NCBI RefSeq assembly: GCF_002153375.1
Contig: NZ_MTBQ01000007.1
Coordinates: 19,055 to 83,054 of the forward strand
DNA length: 64,000 nucleotides
From: Oceanobacillus rekensis
GTDB lineage: Bacteria > Bacillota > Bacilli > Bacillales > Amphibacillaceae
Reading direction: 5' to 3'
Under the pieces are notes generated by a model. It saw nothing but the letters and a program-made list of their open reading frames with translations. It was not told the origin of the DNA and made no database searches. Below, in pieces: positions 8,451 through 17,548 of the stretch. The position numbers and the translations under genes are program-made. Positions within the stretch are counted from its first letter, which is position 1. Every line of letters starts with the position of its first letter.

Positions 8451-9311
8451 ATGATTAAATATCAAAGAAAAACTTTAAAAACAGGTGATTTTCAAACTGT
8501 ATTTTATGAATCAGGTGTTGGTAATAAAGAAGCTTTAATTTTTTTACACGGTTCAGGGCCAGGTGCAAATGGTATAACGAACTGGAAAAATGTCTTAGAG
8601 CATTTTGGTGAAAATTACCATGTCATTGCACCAGACTTAGTTGGCTTTGGCGAAACAGAAATTCCAGAAGATACTGATTTGACCTTTTGGCAATGGACTC
8701 GTTTACGTATAGAGCAAATATTACAATTAATGGATCATTACGGCATTGAAAAAGGAACATTAATTGGAAATTCAATGGGTGGAATAATTTCTCTGCATGC
8801 AGTTATGCATTCGTCTGATCGCTTCGAAAAAGTGATTTTAATGGGAAGTGGAGGTGCTCCTACTGCTGATGTAAGTCCTACTCCAGAAATAGTTCGAATG
8901 TCTGGTTTCTATAAAAATCCTACATATGAGGATTTCCGAAACTTAATTACTTGGTTTCTATACGATGAATCAGTATTAGGGGATGAACTTGAATCAATTA
9001 TTAAACAACGATATGAAATAGTAATGCAGCCAGGCTATAAAGAAATTTATCCCAAATTATTTCCACAAACGCCATTTGAAATGCAGATTCCAACGAGTGC
9101 ATTAAGACGTATGGAGCAACCGATTTTATTAGTACATGGTTATGAAGATAGTTTTGTACCAAAAGAATCTAGTCTCAGGTTAATGGAGCATTTGCCTAAT
9201 GCAGAACTCGTTTTGTTGAAGGAATGTGGTCATTGGGTACAAATTGAAAAAGCTGATCGCTTTCATGAAATATTAGAATCATTCCTTAACAGAAAGGAGC
9301 AAGTCGAATGA
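8451..9311 (+). CDS. Meta-cleavage product C-C hydrolase (alpha/beta-hydrolase, MhpC/BphD type)
   Basis: A 286-residue alpha/beta-hydrolase. The oxyanion-hole loop is 'HGSGPGANGITNW' (33 onward), typical of hydrolases acting on vinylogous 1,5-diketones from extradiol ring cleavage. The nucleophile elbow is GNSMGG with Ser108; the triad is completed by Asp233 and His261. Such enzymes split the ring-fission product into 2-hydroxypenta-2,4-dienoate and a carboxylic acid in the cytoplasm. It is first in a + strand operon, with AAGGAGGGG 8 bases upstream, and its stop overlaps the oxygenase gene (ATGA). The hydrolytic route implies that the cleaved catechol carries a 3-substituent or yields a ketone. 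Confidence 0.87.
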   Translation: MIKYQRKTLKTGDFQTVFYESGVGNKEALIFLHGSGPGANGITNWKNVLEHFGENYHVIAPDLVGFGETEIPEDTDLTFWQWTRLRIEQILQLMDHYGIEKGTLIGNSMGGIISLHAVMHSSDRFEKVILMGSGGAPTADVSPTPEIVRMSGFYKNPTYEDFRNLITWFLYDESVLGDELESIIKQRYEIVMQPGYKEIYPKLFPQTPFEMQIPTSALRRMEQPILLVHGYEDSFVPKESSLRLMEHLPNAELVLLKECGHWVQIEKADRFHEILESFLNRKEQVE

Positions 9312-10471
9312 CAGTACAAGTCCAAGATACTGGAATTTACAACAAATTAATGCTAAGCGCTGAGAAAATTGGAAGACTAGCAGAAGAAGAAGCTCTAGAA
9401 GCAGATTTAAATGCAACAATTTCTAAAAATGTTGTCCAGTTAATTAAAGAGGAAAACATTAATCGCCTAATCTGGCCTAAAATTTATGGAGAACCACAAA
9501 TTGATTTTACTACTTTCACAGATATGATTAAGAAAGTAGGCTATTACAATATGTCTGCATCATGGCTAACATATTTCTATTCACTGCATAACTCTTGGGC
9601 AACTTTCTTGCCAAAACATCGCATGGATGAAATTTTCCATGCTGATGCACTACTTGCGGATATTTTTGCACCTATGGGAAAAACGGAGAAAGTTGAAGGT
9701 GGGTTCATTATTAATGGAAAATGGGATTTTGTAAGCGGTATCAATTATTCCGATTGGGTTGCTGTAGCAGCAATACATCATTTTGACGGGGAACCTGAAC
9801 CAGAGCGTCTCGGTTTAGTTGTGAAGGTTTCTGAACTCGAAATTATTGAAAACTGGAACCCTTTAGGTTTAAGAGGCTCAGGAAGTAATTCAATTGTGAT
9901 AAAGGATTTATTTATTCCAGAAGATCTGACATTTCGATTCAATGACATTCCATCAAAGAAAGCTTTTAATGAAGCAATAGAGTCGGACTATCTTTATTAT
10001 AAACCATCATATATGTCTGCATTTTTCATTGGGTTCCCTGCGGTCGCCCTTGGTGGAGCGGAACGTACAATTTCCGAATATAAAAAACATATTTTAAATG
10101 TAAGAAGAATGGATGGAAGCTTAAAAGGTGAGACTCCTAAGTTTCAGCGCGTCCTTGCTGAAATGGCGATAAATTTTCAAGCAGCAGAAGCGTTAATGAA
10201 AGAATATATTAGTCTACTAGAAGATAAAATTGATGAATATAAACCAGCTACAACTCAAGCGCTACGAGCTAAAGTTATCAAACTATGTCTTGATATTGTC
10301 ATAAAAGCAACGGTTACTTTGGGTGCATTTGTAGCTATTAAAGGGCATCCTATTGAAATGATCTCACGGGATATGATTAATTTATCGACACATATGACGT
10401 CACTTTATGAAGACGCCCTAGAAAATTACGGTAAAAGTGAGTTAGGATTTGACGTATTTTCATTAGGGTAA
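9308..10471 (+). CDS. Flavin-dependent aromatic hydroxylase, oxygenase component (acyl-CoA dehydrogenase fold, HsaA/HpaH-like)
   Basis: A 387-residue protein of the acyl-CoA dehydrogenase fold lacking the catalytic Glu context of true dehydrogenases. Landmarks include 'IWPKIYGEPQIDFTTFTDMIKKVG', 'SASWLTYFYSLHNSW', 'GGFIINGKWDFVSGI' and 'WNPLGLRGSGSNSIVIKDLFIPE', as in group D two-component monooxygenases such as HsaA and 4-hydroxyphenylacetate 3-hydroxylase C2. These ortho-hydroxylate a phenol using reduced flavin supplied by a separate reductase. The matching reductase lies in the divergent operon (18409-18885). It is followed by the extradiol dioxygenase that would cleave its catechol product. 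The substrate cannot be deduced. Confidence 0.82.
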   Translation: MTVQVQDTGIYNKLMLSAEKIGRLAEEEALEADLNATISKNVVQLIKEENINRLIWPKIYGEPQIDFTTFTDMIKKVGYYNMSASWLTYFYSLHNSWATFLPKHRMDEIFHADALLADIFAPMGKTEKVEGGFIINGKWDFVSGINYSDWVAVAAIHHFDGEPEPERLGLVVKVSELEIIENWNPLGLRGSGSNSIVIKDLFIPEDLTFRFNDIPSKKAFNEAIESDYLYYKPSYMSAFFIGFPAVALGGAERTISEYKKHILNVRRMDGSLKGETPKFQRVLAEMAINFQAAEALMKEYISLLEDKIDEYKPATTQALRAKVIKLCLDIVIKATVTLGAFVAIKGHPIEMISRDMINLSTHMTSLYEDALENYGKSELGFDVFSLG

Positions 10472-10509
10472 TTTTTATGCAAAAAAAATACAAAAAGGTG
10501 GGTTTTGAA

Positions 10510-11505
10510 ATGAAAACGGAATACAGAGTATTACCTGAAATTGCGAAATTAGGACATGTTGCTGTTGTTTCAACGGATTTAGAGAAATCACTTTGGTTTT
10601 TCAAGGAAGTAGTTGGATTAGAAGAGACAGAAGAAGTTGATGGTGTACATTACTTGCGTGCATGGGGAGATTTTGAACATCATACATTATCTTTAACTGC
10701 CGGAGACGAATCACGAGTGGATCATATTGCATTCAAAACGAAACGTCCTGAAGATGTTGGCTATTTTACTGAGTTACTGGAAGAGGCAGAAGTTAAAATA
10801 GAGAAAGTCCCAGCAGGAGTTGAAGTTGGTCAAGGTGAAGCGATTCGTTTTCAATTGCCTACTGGTCATAATTTTGAGCTATATTTCGAGATGGATCAAA
10901 CACCTGCAGACCCTTCTCGTAAAGCACGACTAAAAAATCAAACATACAAAGCCTGGAGAAAAGGAATTTCACCTCGTCGTTTTGATCACGTCAATATTGG
11001 AACGAACGAGGATGCAAATTTAATTATTGATTTCTTAATAGAAAAATTAGGGTTTAAAGTACGGGAATATTTTAAGTTACCAAATGATGCTATTGGATCT
11101 GCATGGTTAAGTGTAACCCCCCTTGTTCATGATATCGCAGTTATGTCAACACCGGATATGAAATCACCACATGAATTGCATCATATTTCTTATTTTACAG
11201 ATAATGCACAAGATATTTTACGCGCAGCCGATATGTTATCTGAAGAAGGATTTAAATTTGTCGGACCAGGGAAACACGGAATTACTCAAGCTGTATATCT
11301 TTATGTAATTGATCCTGGAAGCGGTTTAAGATTGGAGCTATTCTCTAACAGCTATTTAATTCTCGAACCAGATTGGAAACCTGTTGAGTGGTCGATAGAA
11401 GAGGCTGAATTTGCAGTAACGTATTGGGGCGAGCAAACTGGTGGTGCATCAGAACTAGATAAGCCTACAATAAATGCTGGTGGAGAGATGAGCATTAAAA
11501 TCTAA
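10510..11505 (+). CDS. Extradiol catechol 2,3-dioxygenase (type I, two-domain vicinal oxygen chelate)
   Basis: A 331-residue two-domain VOC protein. The C-terminal domain has the Fe(II) facial triad: His160 ('RFDHVNIG'), His225 ('LHHISYF') and Glu276 ('LRLELFSN'). The acid/base His256 ('GKHGIT') and a Tyr near 263 ('VYLYVIDPGSG') match the catechol 2,3-dioxygenase signature. It inserts O2 next to the diol, giving the yellow ring-fission product used by the upstream hydrolase. ATG 10510 is preferred over 10477 because AAAGGTGG (10494-10501) is 8 bases before it. A strong terminator follows. Confidence 0.92.
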   Translation: MKTEYRVLPEIAKLGHVAVVSTDLEKSLWFFKEVVGLEETEEVDGVHYLRAWGDFEHHTLSLTAGDESRVDHIAFKTKRPEDVGYFTELLEEAEVKIEKVPAGVEVGQGEAIRFQLPTGHNFELYFEMDQTPADPSRKARLKNQTYKAWRKGISPRRFDHVNIGTNEDANLIIDFLIEKLGFKVREYFKLPNDAIGSAWLSVTPLVHDIAVMSTPDMKSPHELHHISYFTDNAQDILRAADMLSEEGFKFVGPGKHGITQAVYLYVIDPGSGLRLELFSNSYLILEPDWKPVEWSIEEAEFAVTYWGEQTGGASELDKPTINAGGEMSIKI

Positions 11506-11595
11506 CAGATTACTAATTTAAAAACAGTAGAAAAATATTTTCTACTGTTTTCTTTTACCAATTTATAAAAATTGTATTTATTATATTAAAATTAT
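11502..11595 (+). repeat. Direct repeat copy A flanking the MFS gene (includes a terminator)
   Basis: About 94 bases starting CTAACAGATTACTAATTT, running through AACAGTAGAAAAA and ending in AAAATTAT. An imperfect copy occurs at 13474-13563 after the MFS transporter gene. The two copies share the start, the hairpin region and the end, with scattered substitutions and short gaps. Confidence 0.65.
11522..11556 (+). terminator. Intrinsic terminator after the dioxygenase gene
   Basis: AAACAGTAGAAAA (11522-11534) and TTTTCTACTGTTT (11538-11550) form a perfect 13-bp stem with a 3-base loop, followed by TCTTTT. Confidence 0.8.
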
Positions 11596-11726
11596 GGACA
11601 TGGAACGATAGCTCCATTTCTGCGGTCAGCCAGTGCTTTGCTATATTGGCCCTTCCAATTATGCAACATGGGAACGAATGAAAGTCTAATGTTTGAAGAG
11701 GTGAGCGTACTAAATAAATTGGCGCC
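11592..11726 (-). pseudogene. Coding-like remnant, unidentified
   Basis: The reverse strand carries an uninterrupted stretch of about 44 codons containing 'LHNWKGQYSKALADRR' and ending 'NGAIVPCP' then stop. It has no start with a ribosome binding site and no upstream part, so it looks like the 3' end of a lost gene. I do not recognise the family. Confidence 0.3.
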
Positions 11727-11817
11727 TGCTAAAGTCTATCTCATACGTTTATATTTCATGGATAATTTTGCTTATTGATTTATCGTTTTACCGTTAAAAA
11801 ACTTAGGAGGTATGTAT

Positions 11818-13398
11818 ATGAAACAACGTTCACCATGGGTTATATTTATTGTGTTACTTTCTGGTATTTTCGTTACGTTAGAAGCAAATGCCTTTTTAAC
11901 ACCTGCACTCCCATACATTGCAAAACAGTTTGCACTACCTACACAATTTGTGGGTATAGTGACCGTATGTTATTATATTACAGCAATCGCTTTAGCACCA
12001 TTATTTGGTCGTCTCGGTGACCAAATTGGACGCAAAAAAATCGTTGTAGCAGGTATGCTCATTTTCTCGCTATCCGAATTTTTAGCTTCGTTTAGCCCAA
12101 CTCTAACTGTGTTTTTAATTGCGCGAGTTATTCAAGGTTTTGGGTATGCTTGTATATTCCCAAATGTATTTGCTTACATTTCGGATATTTTTACCGAGGA
12201 AAAGCGTGGGCGTGCAATTGGTATTTTCATGCTATTTATTTATATCGCGACAGGTACAGGCGGTCTTATTTCAGGCTTCCTTATTGAAACGTTTAACTGG
12301 CGCGCAATTTTCGTTACAAGTGGTACACTAGCGTTTATTGGGTTCCTACTAGTAGCAATTTTCGTACCTTCGACTACACTACAAGTGGCGAAAACAAAAC
12401 TCAACTATACTGGGGCAGTCATTTTTATGGTATTCATTGCATCCGTTGTATCTATACCTATGTCAATCGGATTCTTCGGATTATTTTCACCGTTTACGCT
12501 CATTCAATTCGGGTTAATTTTCGTGATTTTAGCTAGCTTGTTAATGTATGATCGTCGGAGTGAAGCACCTACATTAGATCTATCTGTATTAAAAATTAGA
12601 GGTATTGCAGTTTCAGCTATCTTAATTACAGGTCAAAATATAATTATGTTAAGTATTCTTTACACCCTAATGTTTTATGGTGCTAACCGTGCAGACTGGA
12701 CAGCCGTAGGAATTGGTTTAATTACAACTGTAAATTTTAGTATAGCAGCAATTATTTCGCCATTTATTGGACGATATTTAGATAAATACCGCCCAGTATA
12801 TTTGATTATTTTTGCCTTAGCTTCATCACTCGTTGGTGTAACTATTTTCTACTTTGTAAATATGAGTTCAAGCTTAACATACGTATTATTAGTTATGGTC
12901 TTTATTGGGATATGCTCAGGCTGCATAAATGCTGCATTAATGAAAATTGTTATTACGGAAGCGCCAGAAGGGAAAAAAGGTGTTGGTACAGGCTTATTCA
13001 CATTATTTAAAGATTTAGGCCTACCACTTGGTGCAACATTTGGTTCAACACTTTACGGTATTTCGCAGTCAAAAGGCTTCGAAAATAATATTGCAGTAGT
13101 TGCGGCAGATAATGGTATTAACGCTAAACTATCAAATGATATTTTAACGGCGAACACAACAGGCGAAATTTCTTCTACTCTATCGTCTGCTCTTTCATCA
13201 GCTAATATTACGTTTGAAGCACTGGTTTATCAGATTAACAATTTAAGTACTGAATTCGCTATACAAACTATTGCTCTCGTTTGCTTTGGATTATGTTTAT
13301 TCATTATAATATTAAGTTTAACTTTATTAAAGAAATCTCCAAAACTAGAACAGGAGCAGAATACAATTATCTTAAAAGAAGATGTTGCAAAGAGTTAA
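11818..13398 (+). CDS. MFS transporter, DHA (drug:H+ antiporter-like) type
   Basis: A protein of about 526 residues with 12-14 membrane helices. MFS signatures are 'GRLGDQIGRKKIVVAG' (motif A between helices 2 and 3), 'ARVIQGFGYACIFP' (motif B) and 'GTGGLISGFLIETFNWRAIF' (motif C). Start at ATG 11818 gives a 7-base spacing to AGGAGG (11805-11810); ATG 11812 would be too close. It sits between the dioxygenase and the FAH-family gene and is flanked by a duplicated terminator-bearing sequence, so it may have been inserted into the operon. It may import the aromatic substrate or export toxic intermediates; direction is not evident. Confidence 0.82.
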   Translation: MKQRSPWVIFIVLLSGIFVTLEANAFLTPALPYIAKQFALPTQFVGIVTVCYYITAIALAPLFGRLGDQIGRKKIVVAGMLIFSLSEFLASFSPTLTVFLIARVIQGFGYACIFPNVFAYISDIFTEEKRGRAIGIFMLFIYIATGTGGLISGFLIETFNWRAIFVTSGTLAFIGFLLVAIFVPSTTLQVAKTKLNYTGAVIFMVFIASVVSIPMSIGFFGLFSPFTLIQFGLIFVILASLLMYDRRSEAPTLDLSVLKIRGIAVSAILITGQNIIMLSILYTLMFYGANRADWTAVGIGLITTVNFSIAAIISPFIGRYLDKYRPVYLIIFALASSLVGVTIFYFVNMSSSLTYVLLVMVFIGICSGCINAALMKIVITEAPEGKKGVGTGLFTLFKDLGLPLGATFGSTLYGISQSKGFENNIAVVAADNGINAKLSNDILTANTTGEISSTLSSALSSANITFEALVYQINNLSTEFAIQTIALVCFGLCLFIIILSLTLLKKSPKLEQEQNTIILKEDVAKS

Positions 13399-13473
13399 AG
13401 GGTTTACAGATGTTGAGCTAGAGCTAATTGTAAAAGCACGGGAAGCAGGTAACTAACAGATTAGGGTTAAGAG

Positions 13474-13563
13474 CTAACAGATCACTAATTTTATAACAGT
13501 AGAAAAATTATTTTATACTGCTTTCTTTTATACAAAACTTGTATCGATTCTATCAAAATTATT
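13474..13563 (+). repeat. Direct repeat copy B flanking the MFS gene (degenerate terminator)
   Basis: An imperfect copy of 11502-11595, beginning CTAACAGATCACTAATTT and containing AACAGTAGAAAAATTATTTT. Its hairpin is weakened by substitutions. The 13408-13455 stretch before it reads as about 15 codons (FTDVELELIVKAREAGN then stop), possibly the tail of a lost gene. Confidence 0.6.
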
Positions 13564-13601
13564 GACTGTTAAAATATAAAAAATAAGAAAGAGTGATTAT
13601 T

Positions 13602-14480
13602 TTGCGTTTGCTACGTTTTTCGATAAATGATAAAGGTCATATTGGTCTTCAGCTAGAAAATCGAATAATTGACTTAACAACTGCTGCAGAGGATTTTAAA
13701 GTTGTTTTTCCAGATAATATCGAATCAATCATTGGTAAAGAGTACCTTGTTGATGAATTATTAGGTAAGATTAAAGAAAAGTCAATTAATCGTTATGTTG
13801 TTTCTAAAGAAGAATTAAAGTATTTACCTGTTTCAAGTTCACCTGAAAAAATTATTTGTGTAGGCGTTAACTACCAGGAACATGCAGATGAATCCAATTT
13901 GGATGTTTTAGAGCATCCAGTATTGTTTAATAAATTTAATAATTCCTTGCATGCGCACAATGAACCAATTGTAATGCCTAAAGATTCATTAGAAAATGAT
14001 TATGAGGCTGAGCTTGCGATTATGATTGGAAAGGAAGCTCAAAATATTACTAGAGAAGAAGCATTACAGTATGTATTCGGTTATACGATTGCAAATGATG
14101 TTTCTTCTCGAGATTGGCAAATGCGAACACATCAATGGATGCTCGGGAAGTCTGTTGACCAATATTGTCCAATCGGCCCCGTGTTAGTGACAGCGGACGA
14201 GATTGACGATCCACAGCAATTGGATATTCAATTATATCTAAATGGAGAAATCAGGCAGCATTCAAATACGTCAAAAATGATTTATGACTGCATATCTATT
14301 ATCTCTTATTTATCTAGTCATATGACGTTGAGACCTGGAGATATTATTTTAACTGGGACTCCGGAGGGGGTTATTTTAGGAATGGATCCTAGTACAAGAC
14401 AGTATTTACAACACGGAGATGAAACTATCATTGAAATTGAAGGAATCGGTACATTAAAAAACACATTTATTCGTAAATAA
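13602..14480 (+). CDS. Fumarylacetoacetate hydrolase-family enzyme (acylpyruvase / dienedioate isomerase type)
   Basis: About 292 residues. The C-terminal FAH domain has 'ICVGVNYQEHADE', the metal-ligand region 'DYEAELAIMIGKEA', 'FGYTIANDVSSRDWQ' and 'RPGDIILTGTPEGV'. FAH-family enzymes hydrolyse or isomerise beta-diketo or acylpyruvate intermediates with a divalent metal. In this locus it would act on a ring-cleavage intermediate, parallel to or after the C-C hydrolase; the exact reaction is uncertain. I choose TTG 13602 (MRLLRFS) because family members start this way and AAGAAAGAG lies just upstream; GTG 13593 overlaps that site. It ends the + strand half of the locus. Confidence 0.8.
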   Translation: MRLLRFSINDKGHIGLQLENRIIDLTTAAEDFKVVFPDNIESIIGKEYLVDELLGKIKEKSINRYVVSKEELKYLPVSSSPEKIICVGVNYQEHADESNLDVLEHPVLFNKFNNSLHAHNEPIVMPKDSLENDYEAELAIMIGKEAQNITREEALQYVFGYTIANDVSSRDWQMRTHQWMLGKSVDQYCPIGPVLVTADEIDDPQQLDIQLYLNGEIRQHSNTSKMIYDCISIISYLSSHMTLRPGDIILTGTPEGVILGMDPSTRQYLQHGDETIIEIEGIGTLKNTFIRK

Positions 14481-14517
14481 GTTAATTAGTTCATATCATA
14501 TGAATGTCAAATGTTAA

Positions 14518-14559
14518 AACAAGCAGCACAGAGAACGTTACTAATTTGTGCTGCTTGTT
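14518..14559. terminator. Bidirectional hairpin between convergent operons
   Basis: AACAAGCAGCACA (14518-14530) and TGTGCTGCTTGTT (14547-14559) form a perfect 13-bp stem. The T-rich side lies on the reverse strand. Confidence 0.65.
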
Positions 14560-14710
14560 CATATTGGCTTATGGAGATAGGTGAAGGGTTCTATAGCAGA
14601 TTCACATTGGATGATTTTTTCCTTTTGAAAAAAATTCGTTGAGGCATTCCGTTCATCGTTTTAGATTGTTACCCAATGTCCTGAATCTTTGAATTCTAGA
14701 AACTCGAAAA

Positions 14711-14764
14711 AAGCCCTTAAGTTCTTAGAAAAGAGATAATCTTAACTAACGGACTTAAAGGCTT
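14711..14764 (-). terminator. Intrinsic terminator of the aldolase operon
   Basis: Reading the - strand, AAGCCTTTAAGT (14764-14753) pairs with ACTTAAGGGCTT (14722-14711) with one G-U pair, followed by a run of T residues (14710-14707). It closes the reverse-strand catabolic operon. The 14481-14832 interval holds no gene. Confidence 0.75.
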
Positions 14765-14832
14765 GTATTTTATAACTGATTATTTACCTACATATAAATC
14801 AATGTTGTACGCATTTCATATTAGCGGCATAT

Positions 14833-15861
14833 TTAGATGTCATATGTTGATTCACTTAGCAAAGGCTGAAGTCTCGCAGCTATTTCGTAAATAAGATCTT
14901 CCTGGCCGTCGACTGCTTGCATTTTACCTAATTTAACTAAGATATCTCTTTCATCAATATTGAACTTTTTCGCAGCCTTTTCTGTATGTAGAAGGAAACT
15001 AGAATACACTCCAGAATAACCCATCATTAAGCTTGAACCAGTAACCTCTTGAGGGCGTGGCATAAATTTTGCAACAACGTCATTAGCAACGTCAAGAATT
15101 TTATAAAGGTCAACACCTGTGTGATATCCCATTTTTTCAAGCACGGCAACCATTACTTCTGTTTGCGTATTACCGCTTCCTGCACCTAATGCACGTAAAC
15201 TACCATCGATATACGTGGCTCCTGCTTGTACTGCAGCAAGTGTATTTGCCATGGCCATCGATAGGTTGTTATGGCCATGGAATCCAATTTCACAAGAAAG
15301 TTCATTTTTTAGTGCAGTAATTCTTTCCGTGACTTCATGTGGTAAGAGTGCACCAGCTGAATCGGTTACATAAACAACTTCTGCCCCATAGCTTTCAAAT
15401 AACTTTGCTTGTTCGATGAGTTTTTCAATGGGTGCCATATGTGCCATCATTAAAAATCCTATTGTTTTTAAGCCTAGTTCGCGCGCTAGCGTAATATGCT
15501 GCTTAGCCACATCTGCTTCTGTCACATGAGTTGCTACACGTACCATGTTTGCGCCTACTTTTACAGCGTCATTTAGGTCATTCTTCGTTCCAATCCCAGG
15601 TATTAGCAGAACGGATATTTTTGCCTGGCTACATTCAGCCGCTGCAGCTTCAATTAATTCTAGCTCATCTACTTTGGACAGACCGTATTGCATGGAAGAC
15701 CCACCTAAACCATCTCCATGTGATACCTCGAAATAATTCACGCCAGCCTTGTCCAATCCTCTTGCCGTTTCTCTTACTTGTTCTTTAGTAAACGCATGTC
15801 TCATGGAATGGCTTCCATCACGGAGTGTTACGTCCACAATCTCAAAACTGCGGTTATTCAT
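14833..15861 (-). CDS. 4-hydroxy-2-oxovalerate aldolase (DmpG/BphI/MhpE family)
   Basis: A 342-residue class II aldolase with the HMGL-like TIM barrel. The N-terminus 'VDVTLRDGSHSMRH' has the catalytic Arg14 and metal-ligand Asp15. 'SHGDGLGGSS' and the metal-binding 'GFHGHNNLSMA' are diagnostic. It cleaves 4-hydroxy-2-oxovalerate to pyruvate and acetaldehyde. The C-terminal helical domain that channels acetaldehyde to the dehydrogenase partner is present, and that partner is the adjacent gene, 1 base upstream. It is last in the - strand operon. Confidence 0.95.
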   Translation of the reverse strand: MNNRSFEIVDVTLRDGSHSMRHAFTKEQVRETARGLDKAGVNYFEVSHGDGLGGSSMQYGLSKVDELELIEAAAAECSQAKISVLLIPGIGTKNDLNDAVKVGANMVRVATHVTEADVAKQHITLARELGLKTIGFLMMAHMAPIEKLIEQAKLFESYGAEVVYVTDSAGALLPHEVTERITALKNELSCEIGFHGHNNLSMAMANTLAAVQAGATYIDGSLRALGAGSGNTQTEVMVAVLEKMGYHTGVDLYKILDVANDVVAKFMPRPQEVTGSSLMMGYSGVYSSFLLHTEKAAKKFNIDERDILVKLGKMQAVDGQEDLIYEIAARLQPLLSESTYDI

Positions 15862-15862
15862 C

Positions 15863-16744
15863 TTAATTCACTCCTTCTTTAGCTCGTTGTAATGCTAATT
15901 CATTCGCTACTCTCGTTGCAGCTGCTGTCATGATATCTAAGTTACCAGAATAAGTAGGGAAGAAGTCTCCTGCACCTTCGACTTCAACAAAGACAGAAAT
16001 CTCTTTTCCTGAAATTTGAGGTTCTGTATTCATGCGGTAACCAGGAACGTATGTTTGTACTTCCTTTACCATATCTTTAATAGATTGAAGGATTTCAGCT
16101 TCTTTACCTTCTTCTTCTATGGTTGCATGAATCGTGTCACGCATCATAACTGGCGGTTCAGCAGGGTTTAGAATAATTATTGCTTTTCCTTTTTTTGCAC
16201 CACCGACTTTTTCAATAGCATTTGCTGTTGTCAGTGTAAATTCATCAATATTTGCTCGTGTTCCAGGTCCTGCACTTTTGCTTGAAATCGTCGCAACAAT
16301 TTCTGCATAAGAAACAGGGGAGACAAGATTAATCGCATGAATAATAGGAATGGTAGCTTGACCACCACATGTAACTAAGTTAACATTTGGTTCGCTTTGT
16401 AATTGATCCAAATTCACTGATGGCACAACGAATGGTCCAATTGCAGCTGGTGTTAGGTCAAGCACTTGTTTTCCTATTGAGGTGAGTTTATCACTATGAG
16501 ATTGATGAATCTTTGCAGATGTTGCGTCAAATACCATTTCAAATTTTTCCGGATATTTGAGAAGTCCATCGATACTTTTGGTTGTAGTAAGGTAACCATG
16601 TTCTTTCGCTAGACGCAACCCTTCTGAATTAGGATCAATTCCTGCCACCATTGTTAATTCTAATACGTCTGATCGTTCAATTTTATACATTAAATCGGTT
16701 CCAATGTTACCTGAACCGAGTATAGCAACTTTACATTTTGACAT
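15863..16744 (-). CDS. Acetaldehyde dehydrogenase, acylating (DmpF/BphJ/MhpF family)
   Basis: A 293-residue enzyme. The N-terminal Rossmann motif is 'VAILGSGNIGTDLMYKI', and the catalytic Cys126 is in 'NLVTCGGQATIPI'. 'SSKSAGPGTRANIDEFT' matches the family. It converts acetaldehyde, NAD+ and CoA to acetyl-CoA, in a channelling complex with the aldolase encoded immediately downstream. Length is normal. Confidence 0.95.
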   Translation of the reverse strand: MSKCKVAILGSGNIGTDLMYKIERSDVLELTMVAGIDPNSEGLRLAKEHGYLTTTKSIDGLLKYPEKFEMVFDATSAKIHQSHSDKLTSIGKQVLDLTPAAIGPFVVPSVNLDQLQSEPNVNLVTCGGQATIPIIHAINLVSPVSYAEIVATISSKSAGPGTRANIDEFTLTTANAIEKVGGAKKGKAIIILNPAEPPVMMRDTIHATIEEEGKEAEILQSIKDMVKEVQTYVPGYRMNTEPQISGKEISVFVEVEGAGDFFPTYSGNLDIMTAAATRVANELALQRAKEGVN

Positions 16745-16755
16745 ATAAACCCTCC

Positions 16756-17529
16756 TTATTTTATAAACGTTGCTGAAACGGTTCCCAGATTTTCAAATTC
16801 AGCTTTAAATTGATCTCCGTCTTCAATTGGAATGGCTTTGGACAAAGCCCCAGCCAGAATGATCTCTCCAGCGTTCAGTGAAATATCATAGACACCTAAC
16901 TCATTTGCCAGCCATGCAACTGCTTCAAGTGGGTTGCCCATTACAGTCGAACCGTACGCAGAATCAATGAATTCATCGTTTTTATATAATGACATTTTTA
17001 CTTCTGATAGATTAATTTCAGTCAATGGTTTGGAGTCTCTTCCGATGATTGCACCAGCTGATGATCCGTTATCTGCTACGGTATCCTCAAATTTAAACTT
17101 CCAATCTCGTATTCGGCTATCGATAATTTCAATAGCTGGTACAACATAATCCGTTGCTTTTATAACATCTTCTATGGTTACTCCAGGTCCTTTTAGTTGC
17201 TCCTTTAATACAAAACCGATTTCGAATTCTGCTTTCGGCTGGATAAATTGGTCTAACGAGATGGCCATATCTTCACTGTAAATCATATTGTCTAGAAGGT
17301 GGCCATAATCAGGAGTGCTTACTCCTAACATGTCTTGCATTGCTTTACTTGTTAGCCCAATTTTTTTACCCACCACTTTCGCACCTTTTTCTTTCTTGTA
17401 ATCAATAATAGCTAACTGTATTTGGTAAGCTTGGTCTTTTGTTATTTCTCCCTGTGATGTAAATGCTTCGATAGTTTCTTTTGATTTCTCTACTTCAATA
17501 AGTGCATGAACAGCTTTCTCTATGTTCAT
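16756..17529 (-). CDS. 2-keto-4-pentenoate hydratase (MhpD/DmpE family)
   Basis: 257 residues with the hydratase/decarboxylase signatures 'KKIGLTSKAMQDMLGV', the metal-ligand segment 'PKAEFEIGFVL', and 'VPAIEIIDSRIRDWK'. It hydrates 2-hydroxypenta-2,4-dienoate to 4-hydroxy-2-oxovalerate, feeding the adjacent aldolase. The related 2-oxo-3-hexenedioate decarboxylase is a possible alternative, but no decarboxylating branch partners (semialdehyde dehydrogenase or tautomerase) are nearby, and the C-C hydrolase favours the hydratase. It lies 11 bases upstream of the acetaldehyde dehydrogenase gene. Confidence 0.9.
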   Translation of the reverse strand: MNIEKAVHALIEVEKSKETIEAFTSQGEITKDQAYQIQLAIIDYKKEKGAKVVGKKIGLTSKAMQDMLGVSTPDYGHLLDNMIYSEDMAISLDQFIQPKAEFEIGFVLKEQLKGPGVTIEDVIKATDYVVPAIEIIDSRIRDWKFKFEDTVADNGSSAGAIIGRDSKPLTEINLSEVKMSLYKNDEFIDSAYGSTVMGNPLEAVAWLANELGVYDISLNAGEIILAGALSKAIPIEDGDQFKAEFENLGTVSATFIK

Positions 17530-17548
17530 CGATTAACTCTCCTTTAAG

